Source: Gemmatimonadaceae bacterium
GTDB lineage: Bacteria > Gemmatimonadota > Gemmatimonadetes > Gemmatimonadales > Gemmatimonadaceae
NCBI GenBank assembly: GCA_014379705.1
Contig: JACMLI010000540.1
Location: forward strand, 1-26,484
Direction of reading: 5' to 3'
Length of the DNA stretch: 26,484 nt
Made by a program: the position numbers and the translations under genes. The notes beneath the pieces are model-generated. The model was not told where the DNA came from. It worked only from the letters and a program-made list of their open reading frames with translations, and did no database searches. Below are positions 1 through 7,848 of the stretch, in pieces. Each line of letters starts with the position of its first letter. The stretch's first letter is position 1.

Positions 1-364
1 CGCCGACCGCGCGCGCGGGATCCCAGAGCGTGGCCGGCGCGAGGTCGTCAGGGAGCGCGACCTTTCGCGGCCCGGTACGACGCTCCGTCGTCGCGGACAA
101 CGTGCGTCGCCACGACGACGCCATCGTGGCGCGCTCGGCGTCGGTGTTCGCGACCTGCGCAAGCTTCTCCGCCTCGGCAAAGGTCGCGGCACTCACTTCG
201 GGGCCGGACCCGGTCGAGGTGCCAAAGGCCACAGGCGCCCCGGGCGTGGTGGGGGGCGTCGCGGGCTGTGTGCCAGCCTCCCCCGCACCACCGCCGCTGC
301 ACGCGACCGTGACCGAGGCGAGGCCGAGGGGTGCCTTGATGAGAAACTGACGTCGCGTGTTCAC
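1..364 (-). CDS. Tat-exported amidase-like protein, N-terminal part only (runs off left edge)
   Basis: The minus strand reads open from a GTG at 364 to the window edge, about 121 codons, so only the N-terminus is present. It begins VNTRRQFLIKAPLGLASV and continues to a cysteine in the context TVACSGGG, a twin-arginine signal ending in a lipobox-like site. A Pro/Thr/Gly-rich linker follows, then segments such as SAATFAEAEKLAQV and DDLAPATLWDP. These resemble the N-terminal region of exported GatA-like amidases (amidase signature family), which hydrolyse amide bonds with a Ser-Ser-Lys triad. The triad would lie outside the window, so the family call is inference from the N-terminus. No good Shine-Dalgarno site precedes 364. 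An in-frame GTG at 424 would add about 20 residues (ending YIRDDPDRFPLARDD) and cannot be excluded. No ATG start is available. Confidence 0.6.
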   Translation of the reverse strand, partial: MNTRRQFLIKAPLGLASVTVACSGGGAGEAGTQPATPPTTPGAPVAFGTSTGSGPEVSAATFAEAEKLAQVANTDAERATMASSWRRTLSATTERRTGPRKVALPDDLAPATLWDPARAVG

Positions 365-477
365 GTCGTCGCGGGCGAGGGGGAAGCGGTCTGGGTCGTC
401 GCGAATGTACGCGCGGCGGGGCACCTGGCGAGCCGCGTTAGCGCCGCCTGCCCACGTGAACGGCACGAGGCTCCGGC

Positions 478-500
478 CCCCGGCTTACTGCCTGCCGGGG
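478..500. terminator. GC-rich hairpin, possible terminator
   Basis: Arms 478-484 and 494-500 are perfectly complementary over seven base pairs around a nine-base loop. It lies in the spacer downstream of the minus-strand gene that ends at 601. There is no T-tract, so termination is only a possibility. Confidence 0.3.
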
Positions 501-530
501 CATGCTTCGCCGTAGCGATGAAATCCCTTC

Positions 531-582
531 TGTCATCCCGGACAAGCGAGCGAGAGCGAGCGCTGATCCGGGACCGAGTGTC
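531..582 (+). repeat. REP-like palindromic element, copy 1
   Basis: The unit starts GTCATCCCGGACAAGCGAGC and ends near CCGGGACCGAGTGTCG. Arms TCCCGGA (536-542) and TCCGGGA (567-573) form a seven-base stem around a GCGAG-rich loop. Related units occur at 5604-5652 in the same orientation and at 5687-5730 inverted. All three are intergenic, as expected for a REP-type element. The loop sequence varies while the stem ends are conserved. Confidence 0.7.
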
Positions 583-600
583 GTTGGCCTGGTCGTATGA

Positions 601-1722
601 CTACTTCCGTGCCTTCCAGAGCTCGAGCAAGGCCTTCTCGCGCTCAGGCGTGAAGCCGGTCTTGATGGCCGCCTGTCGCTCGGCCGGCAACGTGCGCCAC
701 CACTCGAGGGTTTCCTTCGCCGTGACTTCCATCGGACGGAACTTGAGCCCGGCCTTGATCTCCGGCGCCATGTCGAAGCGCGCGAAGCCAGCGGTGCGGC
801 CCTTCATGACCTGATAGACCGGAAGCTCGCGTCCGTACGGATTCGCGCCGTTGGCACGCAGGAAGTCGGCGTCGACCCAGGTGTACGTCGGATTGGACCC
901 GACGCCCTTCTGGATGCGTTGCACGAACTCCTTGAACGGCATTCCCATGTTGGGCCCGACCGCATTGAACACGCCGTACGTGCGATCCTCGACGAGCTTC
1001 ACGCAGAACTCCACGAGGTCGCGCACGTCGATGATCTGCACATGATCGGTGCCGTCGCCGGGCGCGAGTACTTCACCGCCGCGCGCGATGCGTACCGGCC
1101 AGTAGGTAAAGCGATCCGTATCATCTTCGGGGCCGATGATGAGGCCCGGGCGCACGACGGTCACTCGACCCGGCATCGCCTTGTGCGCTTCCTTCTCGGC
1201 ATACGCCTTGGCGTGCCCGTAGGGCAGCGGCCGCCCCGCCTCGAGCGGTGAGTTTTCGAGCGTCAGGACCGGCGCCGCTGCCGACATCGGCACGCTGCTC
1301 AGGTCCTGGTAGACCGAACGCGTCGACACGAACAGGTACTGATCGGTCGAGTCCTTGAGCAAGTCCGCCGAGAGCTTGACCCACTCCGGCGCGCTGCTGA
1401 GCGACGCTGACTCGTCGATGACAGCGTCCCACTTCCGCCCCTTGAGTGCGTCGAGGTTGGTCATGCGATCGCCGGCCAGCTCCTCGACGTCCTTGCCGAA
1501 CATCCCCGGTGCGCTGCGCCCGCGGTTGAAGATCGTGACCTGGTGCCCGCGAGCGAGCGCGTGGCGCACGTCGTGCGGCCCAATAAAACCGGTCCCCCCG
1601 AGGATCAGGATCTTCTTTGCGACGGGGGCGGGTTGCTTGACGAGCAGGGTCCGCGGGTCCCACACCGCGGCAGCGCCGAGAACGGTGAGGCCGGTACCAA
1701 GGAATTCGCGACGGTTCTGCAT
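601..1722 (-). CDS. Tat-exported NAD-dependent epimerase/dehydratase-family protein
   Basis: A 373-residue protein of the extended short-chain dehydrogenase/epimerase superfamily. A twin-arginine signal (NRREFLG at residues 3-9, then a hydrophobic stretch to about residue 21) predicts export already folded. The Rossmann nucleotide-binding loop GGTGFIG is at residues 42-48. The strand-and-serine region STRSVY is at 133-138, and the catalytic pair fits the Y-x-x-x-K pattern in YGHAK (Tyr168, Lys172). The substrate cannot be read from sequence; relatives act on nucleotide sugars or isoflavone-type substrates, so the role is left general. A Tat signal on a cofactor enzyme is coherent, because Tat moves proteins with cofactor bound. 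The start is ATG at 1722 with only a weak AGG upstream; the stop is TAG at 601-603. The upstream minus-strand DinB-like gene is about 150 bases away, so this gene may have its own promoter. Confidence 0.88.
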   Translation of the reverse strand: MQNRREFLGTGLTVLGAAAVWDPRTLLVKQPAPVAKKILILGGTGFIGPHDVRHALARGHQVTIFNRGRSAPGMFGKDVEELAGDRMTNLDALKGRKWDAVIDESASLSSAPEWVKLSADLLKDSTDQYLFVSTRSVYQDLSSVPMSAAAPVLTLENSPLEAGRPLPYGHAKAYAEKEAHKAMPGRVTVVRPGLIIGPEDDTDRFTYWPVRIARGGEVLAPGDGTDHVQIIDVRDLVEFCVKLVEDRTYGVFNAVGPNMGMPFKEFVQRIQKGVGSNPTYTWVDADFLRANGANPYGRELPVYQVMKGRTAGFARFDMAPEIKAGLKFRPMEVTAKETLEWWRTLPAERQAAIKTGFTPEREKALLELWKARK

Positions 1723-1797
1723 GATGAACCTGGGAACGTGGAAGGGGAGTCTGGGGACCTTCCGAACGCTACCCGCGGGACAGCGGCATGCAAGGCG

Positions 1798-1829
1798 GAC
1801 GGGGGGACGGATGGACGGGTGGACGGATG
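1798..1829. repeat. Tandem 8-bp repeat, four units
   Basis: Four consecutive eight-base units, GACGGGGG, GACGGATG, GACGGGTG and GACGGATG, lie in the spacer between the DinB-like stop and the epimerase-like start. Units three and four differ from unit two by at most one base. There is no open frame with coding character. This would be a slippage-prone microsatellite. Confidence 0.65.
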
Positions 1830-1878
1830 GTCCGCCACCCGACCGCCGCTGTCACGCACCGATGCTCCGGGACCTGGA

Positions 1879-2343
1879 TCAGCTCGACGGCGGCGTGAGT
1901 CCCATCATCCGCAGGTACGTGATCATGTTCCCGTAGTGGAGGTTCGCGTGGCCGATGTTCTGCATCAGCTGCATGGTCTGCCCCTTGGCCGTCGCTGCGA
2001 CGCAGCCGTCCGACGCCTTTTTGAGGCCGGCGAGCACGGTCGCCTTGTCGGTCTTGCCCTTCTCGACGGCGTCCGACCACTCGGCCTTCCGGCCGGCGGC
2101 GTTCGCGCAATACCAGTTATAGCCGTCGGCCACGTGCGCGACGAGTTCACCGAACGAGCGGACGGTTGCAACGGGCTTGTAGGTATACCTCTCGGCCGGC
2201 ACGAGCTCGGCGGCCTTCGTGATCCATCCACTGACCTCGGCAAATCCCCCCTTCATCAAACCCGGGATGTCGTCGGGCTTGCCCTGGGCACTGGCGGTGG
2301 TGGCGAGAGAGCAGATGGCTCCGATCAGGACGAGTTGTCGCAT
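1879..2343 (-). CDS. Exported DinB-family protein
   Basis: A 154-residue protein. The ATG at 2343 is chosen because GGAGGA lies seven bases upstream and a signal peptide follows directly (hydrophobic residues 4-18, cleavage near ASA-Q at 19-20). The rest fits a DinB-like four-helix metal-binding bundle. Candidate ligands are His70 in ELVAHVADGYNW and His132 and His136 in GHANLHYGNMITYLR, matching the spacing of the family's three-histidine site. DinB relatives include thiol-dependent transferases, but many are unassigned, and an exported version cannot be given a reaction here. The open frame continues upstream of 2343 without a better start and would overlap the divergent padR promoter, so the longer form is unlikely. 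It is divergent from the PadR gene. Confidence 0.85.
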   Translation of the reverse strand: MRQLVLIGAICSLATTASAQGKPDDIPGLMKGGFAEVSGWITKAAELVPAERYTYKPVATVRSFGELVAHVADGYNWYCANAAGRKAEWSDAVEKGKTDKATVLAGLKKASDGCVAATAKGQTMQLMQNIGHANLHYGNMITYLRMMGLTPPSS

Positions 2344-2502
2344 GGCATTCCTCCGTTGATGCGACAAGCATATGCCGTCCCTGGCGGGCGTTCCAGCCAC
2401 CCAGGTCGGTCGTGCGGCGAACGGCCGAGACGACGCAGGCAACGGCATGCCCACGACGACGCGTGTCGGCCGCGCGCGTGCCGTGCTTCGCGGCATGCGC
2501 CC

Positions 2503-2532
2503 TTGCCGCACTACTGTAGTGAGCACTATAGT
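2503..2532 (+). promoter_or_regulatory. padR promoter with two palindromic operator sites
   Basis: Two perfect palindromes sit side by side: CACTACTGTAGTG at 2509-2521 and CACTATAGTG at 2524-2533, sharing CACTA/TAGTG half-sites. They are AT-richer than their surroundings. A sigma-70-like -35 (TTGCCG, 2503-2508) and -10 (TATAGT, 2527-2532) with an 18-base spacer overlap them, so a bound regulator would block RNA polymerase. The PadR encoded directly downstream is the obvious candidate ligand (autoregulation); this is inference. The second palindrome also contains the GTG at 2531, which complicates start assignment. Confidence 0.6.
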
Positions 2533-2893
2533 GACCAACACGGAACACCCCTCGCTTCCCCCTCCTGACGTGCTGACTGAACTGAGCCTGCAGGTGCTGC
2601 TCGCCACCGGCGACGGGCCTTTGCATGGCTACGCCATCGGCAAGGACATCGAGGCGCGCACGTTGGGACGCCTCGACCCCACGACCGGGGCCCTCTACCA
2701 GGCACTCAAGCGCCTCACGGTGGACGGACTGCTCCGACCCGTCTCACCGCCAAGCCGCGGCGACGTGGATGCGCGACGGAAGCACTTCGCAATCACGCCG
2801 GCGGGCCGCAAGGCGGTGGCCGCGGAGATCGAGCGACTCGACACGATCGTTGCGCTCGCTCGGTCGCGGCGCCTGTACCCCGCTCGCGCATGA
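2531..2893 (+). CDS. PadR-family transcriptional regulator
   Basis: About 120 residues with the PadR winged-helix pattern: LQVLLATGDGPLHGYAIGKDI (helices 1-2), then TTGALYQALKRLTVDGLL (recognition helix, usual family form GTLYxxLxRLexxGLI), then a basic wing and FAITPAGRKAV. It is close to the short PadR proteins paired with ADOP permeases. The ATGA overlap at 2890-2893 with the next gene implies translational coupling. It probably represses its own operon through the palindromes at 2509-2533. Start choice is uncertain: GTG at 2531 gives the typical short N-terminus but lies within the predicted -10, whereas GTG at 2570 would suit a transcript starting near 2540 and still leave the DNA-binding domain whole. 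The frame stays open upstream to 2372, but that stretch overlaps the promoter. Confidence 0.87.
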   Translation: MTNTEHPSLPPPDVLTELSLQVLLATGDGPLHGYAIGKDIEARTLGRLDPTTGALYQALKRLTVDGLLRPVSPPSRGDVDARRKHFAITPAGRKAVAAEIERLDTIVALARSRRLYPARA

Positions 2894-5601
2894 GTCGCGG
2901 TCTGGCGCAACGCATCTTCGCGCTGGTCCTGAATCTCTTCCCCGCCGCGTTTCTCGGTGAATACGGCGAGGAGATGCAGGTCATGTTCGCACGTCGAGCC
3001 GCCGAGGCGCGGCGGCGCGGCCGACTCGCGCTCCTCAGGTGCATCGTGCGAGAGTCTTCCGGGGTCTTTCGCGCCGCCGTGCACGAGCGTTTCGCGTCAC
3101 CAGTCATTACCACCACCGATCGTGAGGCCCTGAGCCCAATGGAACACCTTCGCCGAGAGCTCCAGCAAGCAACCCGCCGGCTCGTGCGGACACCGGGCTT
3201 CACAATAGCAGCGATCCTGAGCCTCGCGCTCGCGATCGGAGCGAACACGGCGATCTTCGCGCTCCTGCATCGCATCGTGCTCTCGCCCCTGCCCTACCCG
3301 GCGGCGGAACGGCTGGTGCAAGTCGAGCATGGCGCGCCCGGCGTTGGACTCCCCACGGGGCTCGGACTGACGCTCGGGCTCGCGCGCCAGTACGCGAAGC
3401 TTCCCTCCACGGAATCCATCGCCCCATTCACGCTGGGCGAAGGCACGCTCACCGGCGAAGGAGACGCTGAGCGGATCCCGCTCCTGATCACGACACCCGC
3501 CCTCGGCCCGCTGCTCGGTGCGCGTCCCATCCTCGGGCGCTGGTTCAACGACGCCGACGGTCGCCCCGGGGCGCCTAACGTCGCGGTGCTCTCGCACGCC
3601 CAGTGGCAGCAGCACTTCCGGGGTGCGCCTGGCATCGTGGGCAAGAGCATCCGCCTCGACGGCGACGGCTACGAAGTGATCGGTGTGCTGCCGTCCGGTT
3701 TTACGTTCCCCGACAACCGCGCGCGCATCATTGTCGCGCTGCAGGTCGACCCGAACGACACGCGTGTGGGCGGCTTCAACTTCGGTGCGTTGATGCGCCT
3801 CACGCCGGGCGCGAGCATCGACGACGCGCGGCGGCAGCAGAACGCCGTCATCGCGGACCTCCCCGCACTCTTTCCTGCCGATCTCGAGATCGCGAAAGGG
3901 GTGAGCGTCACCGCAAAGGTCATTTCACTGTCCCAGCCATATACGAACGCGTTGCTCGGCGACACCGCACGAACGCTGTGGATCCTGCTCGCCGCCGTGG
4001 CCATTGTGCTGCTCATCGCCTGCGCGAACCTCGCCAACCTGTTCCTCGTGCGCACCGATTCGCGGATGCAGGAAGTGGCGGTGCGACAGGCGCTCGGCGC
4101 GGGGACGGGCAAGGTTGCGGCGTACTTCTTCGGCGAAGCCATCCTGGTGGCCATCACGAGTGGCGCCGTCGGACTGACGCTCGGCACGGTCGCGTTGAAG
4201 CTGCTCGTGCGTTACGCCCCTGTCTCCCTGCCGCGGGTGAACGAGGTTCGCATCGACGCGGTGGTGATCGGGTTCACCGTGCTTGCGTCGGCGCTTGCCG
4301 CCCTCACGTTCGGGCTCATGCCGCTGATGCGTCGTCGGCCCGCGGTTGCGAACATCCTGCAGGATTCCGGGCGTGGCAACAGCGTTGGGCGCGTCCGCCT
4401 GCGCTCCCGCCAGGTGCTCATGGCGACGCAGGTGTCGCTGGCCGTGGTGCTGCTGGTCGCCGCGGGCCTGATGGGCCAGAGCTTCTATCGAATGCAACAC
4501 GTCGACCCGGGATTCCGCGCGGAATCGCGTCTCGTGTTCCAGATCGGACTGGCGCCATCGACGTATCGCGACGCGGCGGCCGCTGCGGCATTCAACGAGC
4601 GCTTCCTCGAGCGCTTGCGCTCGCTGCCGGGCGTCGAACAGGCGGCGCTCACGACGACGTTGCCACTCGACGGTGAGGGGAGTGGCGATCCGCTCGACGT
4701 GCGCGGGCGCCCTGCAGGATGGGACAAGCTTGGCACGGTCGTACGGTTGCGCACCGTGTCGACGGACTACTTCTCGACGATGGGGATTCCCCTCATTCAG
4801 GGTCGCGTGCTCGACGCGGACGACATGCGCGGGCAAACGAACGCCGTGTTGCTCGACGAGATTGCGGCGCGGCAGTACTTCCCGGCCGGCGACGCGCTCG
4901 GGCAGCAGGTTCGCACGATTGGTGCGAAAGGGGACGAGGCGTGGCTGACGGTTGTTGGCGTTGTCGGTAATTCTGTCACGATGAGCCTTCGCGAGACCGC
5001 ACCGATTCCGAAGCTGTACAAGCCCTTGCGCACGAGGGCGGAGCGGCACGGGCCTTCGTCCCATGTCGCATCGTACGTGGTTCGCACGAACGGGAGCCCC
5101 ATTGCGCAGGTCTCCGCTGTGCGGCGTGTGCTCGCGGAGCTGGATCCCAACGTGGCAATGGCCAGAGCGCAGCCCCTGACCGACCTCGTGGACCGCGCCG
5201 GGGCGAGCCTTGCGTTTGCCATGGTGCTGCTGGTCCTCGCCGCGTCCGTCGCCTTGCTGCTCGGCGTGCTCGGGGTGTACGCGGTGATCTCGTACGGCGT
5301 CGCCCAGCGCACAGGGGAGATCGGCGTCCGGCTCGCGTTAGGCGCGCGCCCGTCAGACGTGACGGGGTTGATCGTCCGGCAAAGCGGCACCGTGATCGCC
5401 CTCGGCGTGGCCCTCGGGCTGCTCGCCGCGGTCGCCGCTGCGCGATTGCTGCAGGCGCTGCTCTTTGGCGTGGTCTGGCACGACGCGCTGACCTACGTCG
5501 CCGTGGCGTTCGGCTTGTTCGGCGTGGCGCTACTCGCGAGCTGGATCCCTGCGCGGCGGGCGGCGGGGCTGAGTCCCACCGAAGCGATGCGGCGCGGGTA
5601 G
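2890..5601 (+). CDS. ADOP-type ABC permease (MacB/FtsX-like, duplicated, no ATPase)
   Basis: A 903-residue inner-membrane protein matching the acidobacterial duplicated orphan permease type. Residues 1-75 form a cytoplasmic prefix region (LFPAAFLGEYGEEMQVMF). Two MacB-core plus FtsX modules follow. Predicted membrane segments lie near residues 104-128, 362-388, 417-441, 458-480, 514-533, 776-802, 835-855 and 867-889, with two large periplasmic domains between. FtsX signatures are visible twice: VAVRQALGAGTGKV and EIGVRLALGARPSDV, and the C-terminus is PTEAMRRG. No ATPase gene adjoins, which is typical of the family, so it must recruit an ATPase from elsewhere or act mechanically. The substrate is unknown; MacB relatives handle lipoproteins, toxins or peptides. 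It overlaps padR by four bases and probably shares its promoter. It carries two copies of the GCCTAACG octamer (3573-3580 and 5336-5343). Confidence 0.92.
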   Translation: MSRGLAQRIFALVLNLFPAAFLGEYGEEMQVMFARRAAEARRRGRLALLRCIVRESSGVFRAAVHERFASPVITTTDREALSPMEHLRRELQQATRRLVRTPGFTIAAILSLALAIGANTAIFALLHRIVLSPLPYPAAERLVQVEHGAPGVGLPTGLGLTLGLARQYAKLPSTESIAPFTLGEGTLTGEGDAERIPLLITTPALGPLLGARPILGRWFNDADGRPGAPNVAVLSHAQWQQHFRGAPGIVGKSIRLDGDGYEVIGVLPSGFTFPDNRARIIVALQVDPNDTRVGGFNFGALMRLTPGASIDDARRQQNAVIADLPALFPADLEIAKGVSVTAKVISLSQPYTNALLGDTARTLWILLAAVAIVLLIACANLANLFLVRTDSRMQEVAVRQALGAGTGKVAAYFFGEAILVAITSGAVGLTLGTVALKLLVRYAPVSLPRVNEVRIDAVVIGFTVLASALAALTFGLMPLMRRRPAVANILQDSGRGNSVGRVRLRSRQVLMATQVSLAVVLLVAAGLMGQSFYRMQHVDPGFRAESRLVFQIGLAPSTYRDAAAAAAFNERFLERLRSLPGVEQAALTTTLPLDGEGSGDPLDVRGRPAGWDKLGTVVRLRTVSTDYFSTMGIPLIQGRVLDADDMRGQTNAVLLDEIAARQYFPAGDALGQQVRTIGAKGDEAWLTVVGVVGNSVTMSLRETAPIPKLYKPLRTRAERHGPSSHVASYVVRTNGSPIAQVSAVRRVLAELDPNVAMARAQPLTDLVDRAGASLAFAMVLLVLAASVALLLGVLGVYAVISYGVAQRTGEIGVRLALGARPSDVTGLIVRQSGTVIALGVALGLLAAVAAARLLQALLFGVVWHDALTYVAVAFGLFGVALLASWIPARRAAGLSPTEAMRRG

Positions 5602-5603
5602 TG

Positions 5604-5652
5604 TCATCCCGGTCCGGCAAGCGAAGCGAGCCGAGACCGGGACCGAGCGTCG
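5604..5652 (+). repeat. REP-like palindromic element, copy 2
   Basis: This copy begins three bases after the permease stop. Arms CCCGGTC (5608-5614) and GACCGGG (5635-5641) pair fully. An inner CGGC/GCCG stem (5615-5618 with 5630-5633) extends the hairpin, with one bulged A. The outer sequences TGTCATCCCGG and CCGGGACCGAG match copy 1, and compensating changes in the arms preserve pairing. It could terminate the permease transcript. Confidence 0.7.
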
Positions 5653-5686
5653 TGGTGACCTCCACAAGGGAAGGCGAACGGCTCTG

Positions 5687-5730
5687 GGTCCCGGATCAGC
5701 GCTCGCGCTGCTCGCTTGTCCGGGATGACG
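5687..5730 (-). repeat. REP-like palindromic element, copy 3 (inverted)
   Basis: Read on the minus strand this unit starts GTCATCCCGGACAAGCGAGC and ends CTGATCCGGGACC, nearly as in copy 1. Arms TCCCGGA (5689-5695) and TCCGGGA (5719-5725) pair. It ends seven bases before the stop of the minus-strand transporter. With copy 2 it forms a tail-to-tail pair between convergent genes, suggesting a bidirectional transcription stop. Confidence 0.7.
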
Positions 5731-5736
5731 AAGGCC

Positions 5737-7698
5737 CTAACGCTTGCCGGCAGGGGCGGCAGCCGAGCGGCGGAGCATCCAGCCGTAGAGCGCGACGATC
5801 ACGCCCACGAAACCGAGGACGCCGAGCCATGGCGCGGCCGCGAAGCCCTCGGGGATGAACCCGATCGGCGCGTCCTTCGCCAGGCCCACGATCAGGCCGG
5901 CGTTCAGCACGCCCCACAGGCTCTCACCCACGATGAGCCCCGACGCCACGAGCGTTCCCAGTCGCTCCGCACGCTCGGGATTCGGCGCCGTGCGTGCGCG
6001 TCCGTCGTACCAGTTGGAGAGGAGCGCCCCGACGACCACGGCGAACGTCGCAGACATCGGCAGGTAGATCCCGATGCCGACCGCCAGCGGCGGAATGCGC
6101 GTCTTCTTGAGGGCACCGAGGGTCGAGTCGAGGAGGATCAGGCCAACGCCGACCAACATGCCGATGCCGATCATCTTCCACTCGAGGTTCCCGCCGACCA
6201 CTCCCTGCGCCAGCGCGGAGATGAGCGTCGCCTGCGGCGCCGGCAGCGGGTTCGGGGCGAGCACGCCAATGTTCGGTGCCCCGGCAAACCCGTACGCCTT
6301 CGCCAGCAGGTTGAGTACGACGGGAATGACCGCCGCGCCAGCCGCCACACCGACAATCAGGGCGATCTGTTGGCGCCGAGGAGACGCGCCGACGAGCTGG
6401 CCCGTCTTGAGATCCTGCAGGTTGTCGTTGGAGATCGTCGCACAGGCAAAGACGATGGCCGTGACAAACAGCGCGAAGGCGACGAGCGCGGGGCGCGTCT
6501 CCGGCGTTGGCGCCACCGCAAGTACGAGCACCGACGCCGCCACCACGATCGAGAGGATGCCCACGCCGGAGATCGGGCTGTTCGACGCCCCGATCAATCC
6601 GGCCATGTAGCCGCACACACCGGCGATGATGAAGCCAATCACGAGCACGAAAGGCACGGCGATCAGCGTCAGCATGACCGCACTCGACGCCAGGACTGTC
6701 GACCGCGCGAAGGTGAAGGCGAGCCAACCGGCGATGAGGAGACAGACGGCGGTGAGCCCCAGGATCCATTGCGGCGAGAGGTCGCGATCGGTTTCGTCCC
6801 CCGTATCAACGGTGCGCGATGCCTTGAGCGTGCTCACCAGGCCCCCCACGACCGGTTTCGCCAGTTTTGCGAGGGTATAGATGGCGGCGACCCCGATCGC
6901 GCCGGCGCCGATGAAGCGCACCTGCGTTCGCCAGATCGTCATGGTGTGCGCCGCGAGTTCAACGCCTTCCGCGGCGGGTTGCATCGACGTGAGGATCGGC
7001 ACGCTGATCGCCCAGGCGATGATCAAGCCGGTCAGCATCGCCATGCCGACCGAGAGGCCGACGAGGTGACCGGCCCCGAGCAGCGCGAGGGACCACGCCA
7101 TGTTGTATCCCGTCGATGCCATGGGCCCAAGTCGCAAGAAGCCCGTCACCTCGGCCGATGCGAGACGCGTCGCCGAGACGATCGCCAGTCCAGCCGAAGC
7201 CGCAGCACCGAGGGCGACGGCGACCAGTCCTTCGCGCGCTTCACCGGTGTCGTCCTTCGCACCACGCTGTCCTTCCCCGACCTTGAGCACTTCCGCCGCC
7301 GCGACGCCTTCGGGATACGGCAGGTCCGAGTTCGTAACGAGTGCGCGACGAAGAGGGATCGTGAAGAGCACGCCCAACACGCCACCGCTCAGGCAGATCA
7401 GGAAGGACTGCCAGAACGGGAAGCCCGACCAGTACCCGACGATGAGCAATCCGGGGAGGACAAAGATGATCGCCGAGAGCGTTCCAGCCGCGGAGGCGAC
7501 GGTCTGGACGATGTTGTTCTCGAGGATCGAGGAGTCCTTCACCGCGCTCAGGATCGCCATCGAGATCACCGCGGCGGGGATCGATGAGGCGAAAGTGAGG
7601 CCGACCTTGAGGCCGAGGTAGACGTTCGCCGCGGTGAAGACGAACGTCAGGAGGATGCCGAGGATCAGGCCCCGGATCGTGAGTTCTTTGGGCTTCAT
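5737..7698 (-). CDS. OPT-family oligopeptide/metal-chelate transporter
   Basis: A 653-residue polytopic membrane protein. The N-terminus KELTIRGLILGILLTFVFTA, NVYLGLKVGLTFASSIPAAV, and the glycine-rich helices throughout fit the OPT family, proton-driven importers of short peptides or metal-siderophore conjugates; bacterial members are mostly uncharacterised. About 14-16 hydrophobic segments fill the sequence, with typical pieces such as GASNSPISGVGILS and TISNDNLQDLKTGQLVGASP. The ATG at 7698 is preferred; a TTG at 7707 would add three residues. The stop is TAG at 5737-5739 in a CGT-TAG context, a one-mismatch version of the window's repeated octamer. It converges on the permease gene across the paired REP-like hairpins. 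Confidence 0.9.
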   Translation of the reverse strand: MKPKELTIRGLILGILLTFVFTAANVYLGLKVGLTFASSIPAAVISMAILSAVKDSSILENNIVQTVASAAGTLSAIIFVLPGLLIVGYWSGFPFWQSFLICLSGGVLGVLFTIPLRRALVTNSDLPYPEGVAAAEVLKVGEGQRGAKDDTGEAREGLVAVALGAAASAGLAIVSATRLASAEVTGFLRLGPMASTGYNMAWSLALLGAGHLVGLSVGMAMLTGLIIAWAISVPILTSMQPAAEGVELAAHTMTIWRTQVRFIGAGAIGVAAIYTLAKLAKPVVGGLVSTLKASRTVDTGDETDRDLSPQWILGLTAVCLLIAGWLAFTFARSTVLASSAVMLTLIAVPFVLVIGFIIAGVCGYMAGLIGASNSPISGVGILSIVVAASVLVLAVAPTPETRPALVAFALFVTAIVFACATISNDNLQDLKTGQLVGASPRRQQIALIVGVAAGAAVIPVVLNLLAKAYGFAGAPNIGVLAPNPLPAPQATLISALAQGVVGGNLEWKMIGIGMLVGVGLILLDSTLGALKKTRIPPLAVGIGIYLPMSATFAVVVGALLSNWYDGRARTAPNPERAERLGTLVASGLIVGESLWGVLNAGLIVGLAKDAPIGFIPEGFAAAPWLGVLGFVGVIVALYGWMLRRSAAAPAGKR

Positions 7699-7848
7699 GG
7701 GTCCCAATCATGCACCCTGAAAGTCCTGTCCACGAGACCGGCTGCATTCGGAGCCCTGACCGCGAGGTCGGATCCCCTCACCCCGGTTTCGAGGCGCTAT
7801 CTTGGTGGAGCAGAAGGGCCCCGACGACATCGACGACGAGGATTCAGG

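Larger units (their letters stand above)
365..600. other. Intergenic spacer with two repeat/hairpin elements, no gene
   Basis: No convincing coding sequence lies between the amidase-like start and the epimerase-like stop, apart from a possible N-terminal extension of the amidase up to 424. The spacer holds a GC-rich hairpin at 478-500 (seven-base arms CCCCGGC and GCCGGGG around a nine-base loop). Just upstream, 458-478 is one copy of a 21-base repeat seen again at 12015-12035. A REP-like palindromic element lies at 531-582. These could terminate transcription of the minus-strand epimerase-like gene. Confidence 0.6.

Noticed and set aside
2372..2530. Longer PadR start at 2372
   Set aside because: Would translate through the promoter and operator and add 53 residues unlike any PadR N-terminus.
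3603..4676. Plus-strand open frame inside the permease gene (357 residues)
   Set aside because: Arg/His/Ala-rich, no motifs, fully inside a well-supported membrane protein in another frame.
3925..5064. Minus-strand open frame inside the permease gene (379 residues)
   Set aside because: Biased composition typical of antisense reading of GC-rich genes.
5716..7587. Long plus-strand open frame (623 residues) across the transporter
   Set aside because: Its product is almost wholly Arg, His, Asp, Glu and Gln, the mirror of hydrophobic codons in the minus-strand OPT gene, which has clear family motifs.
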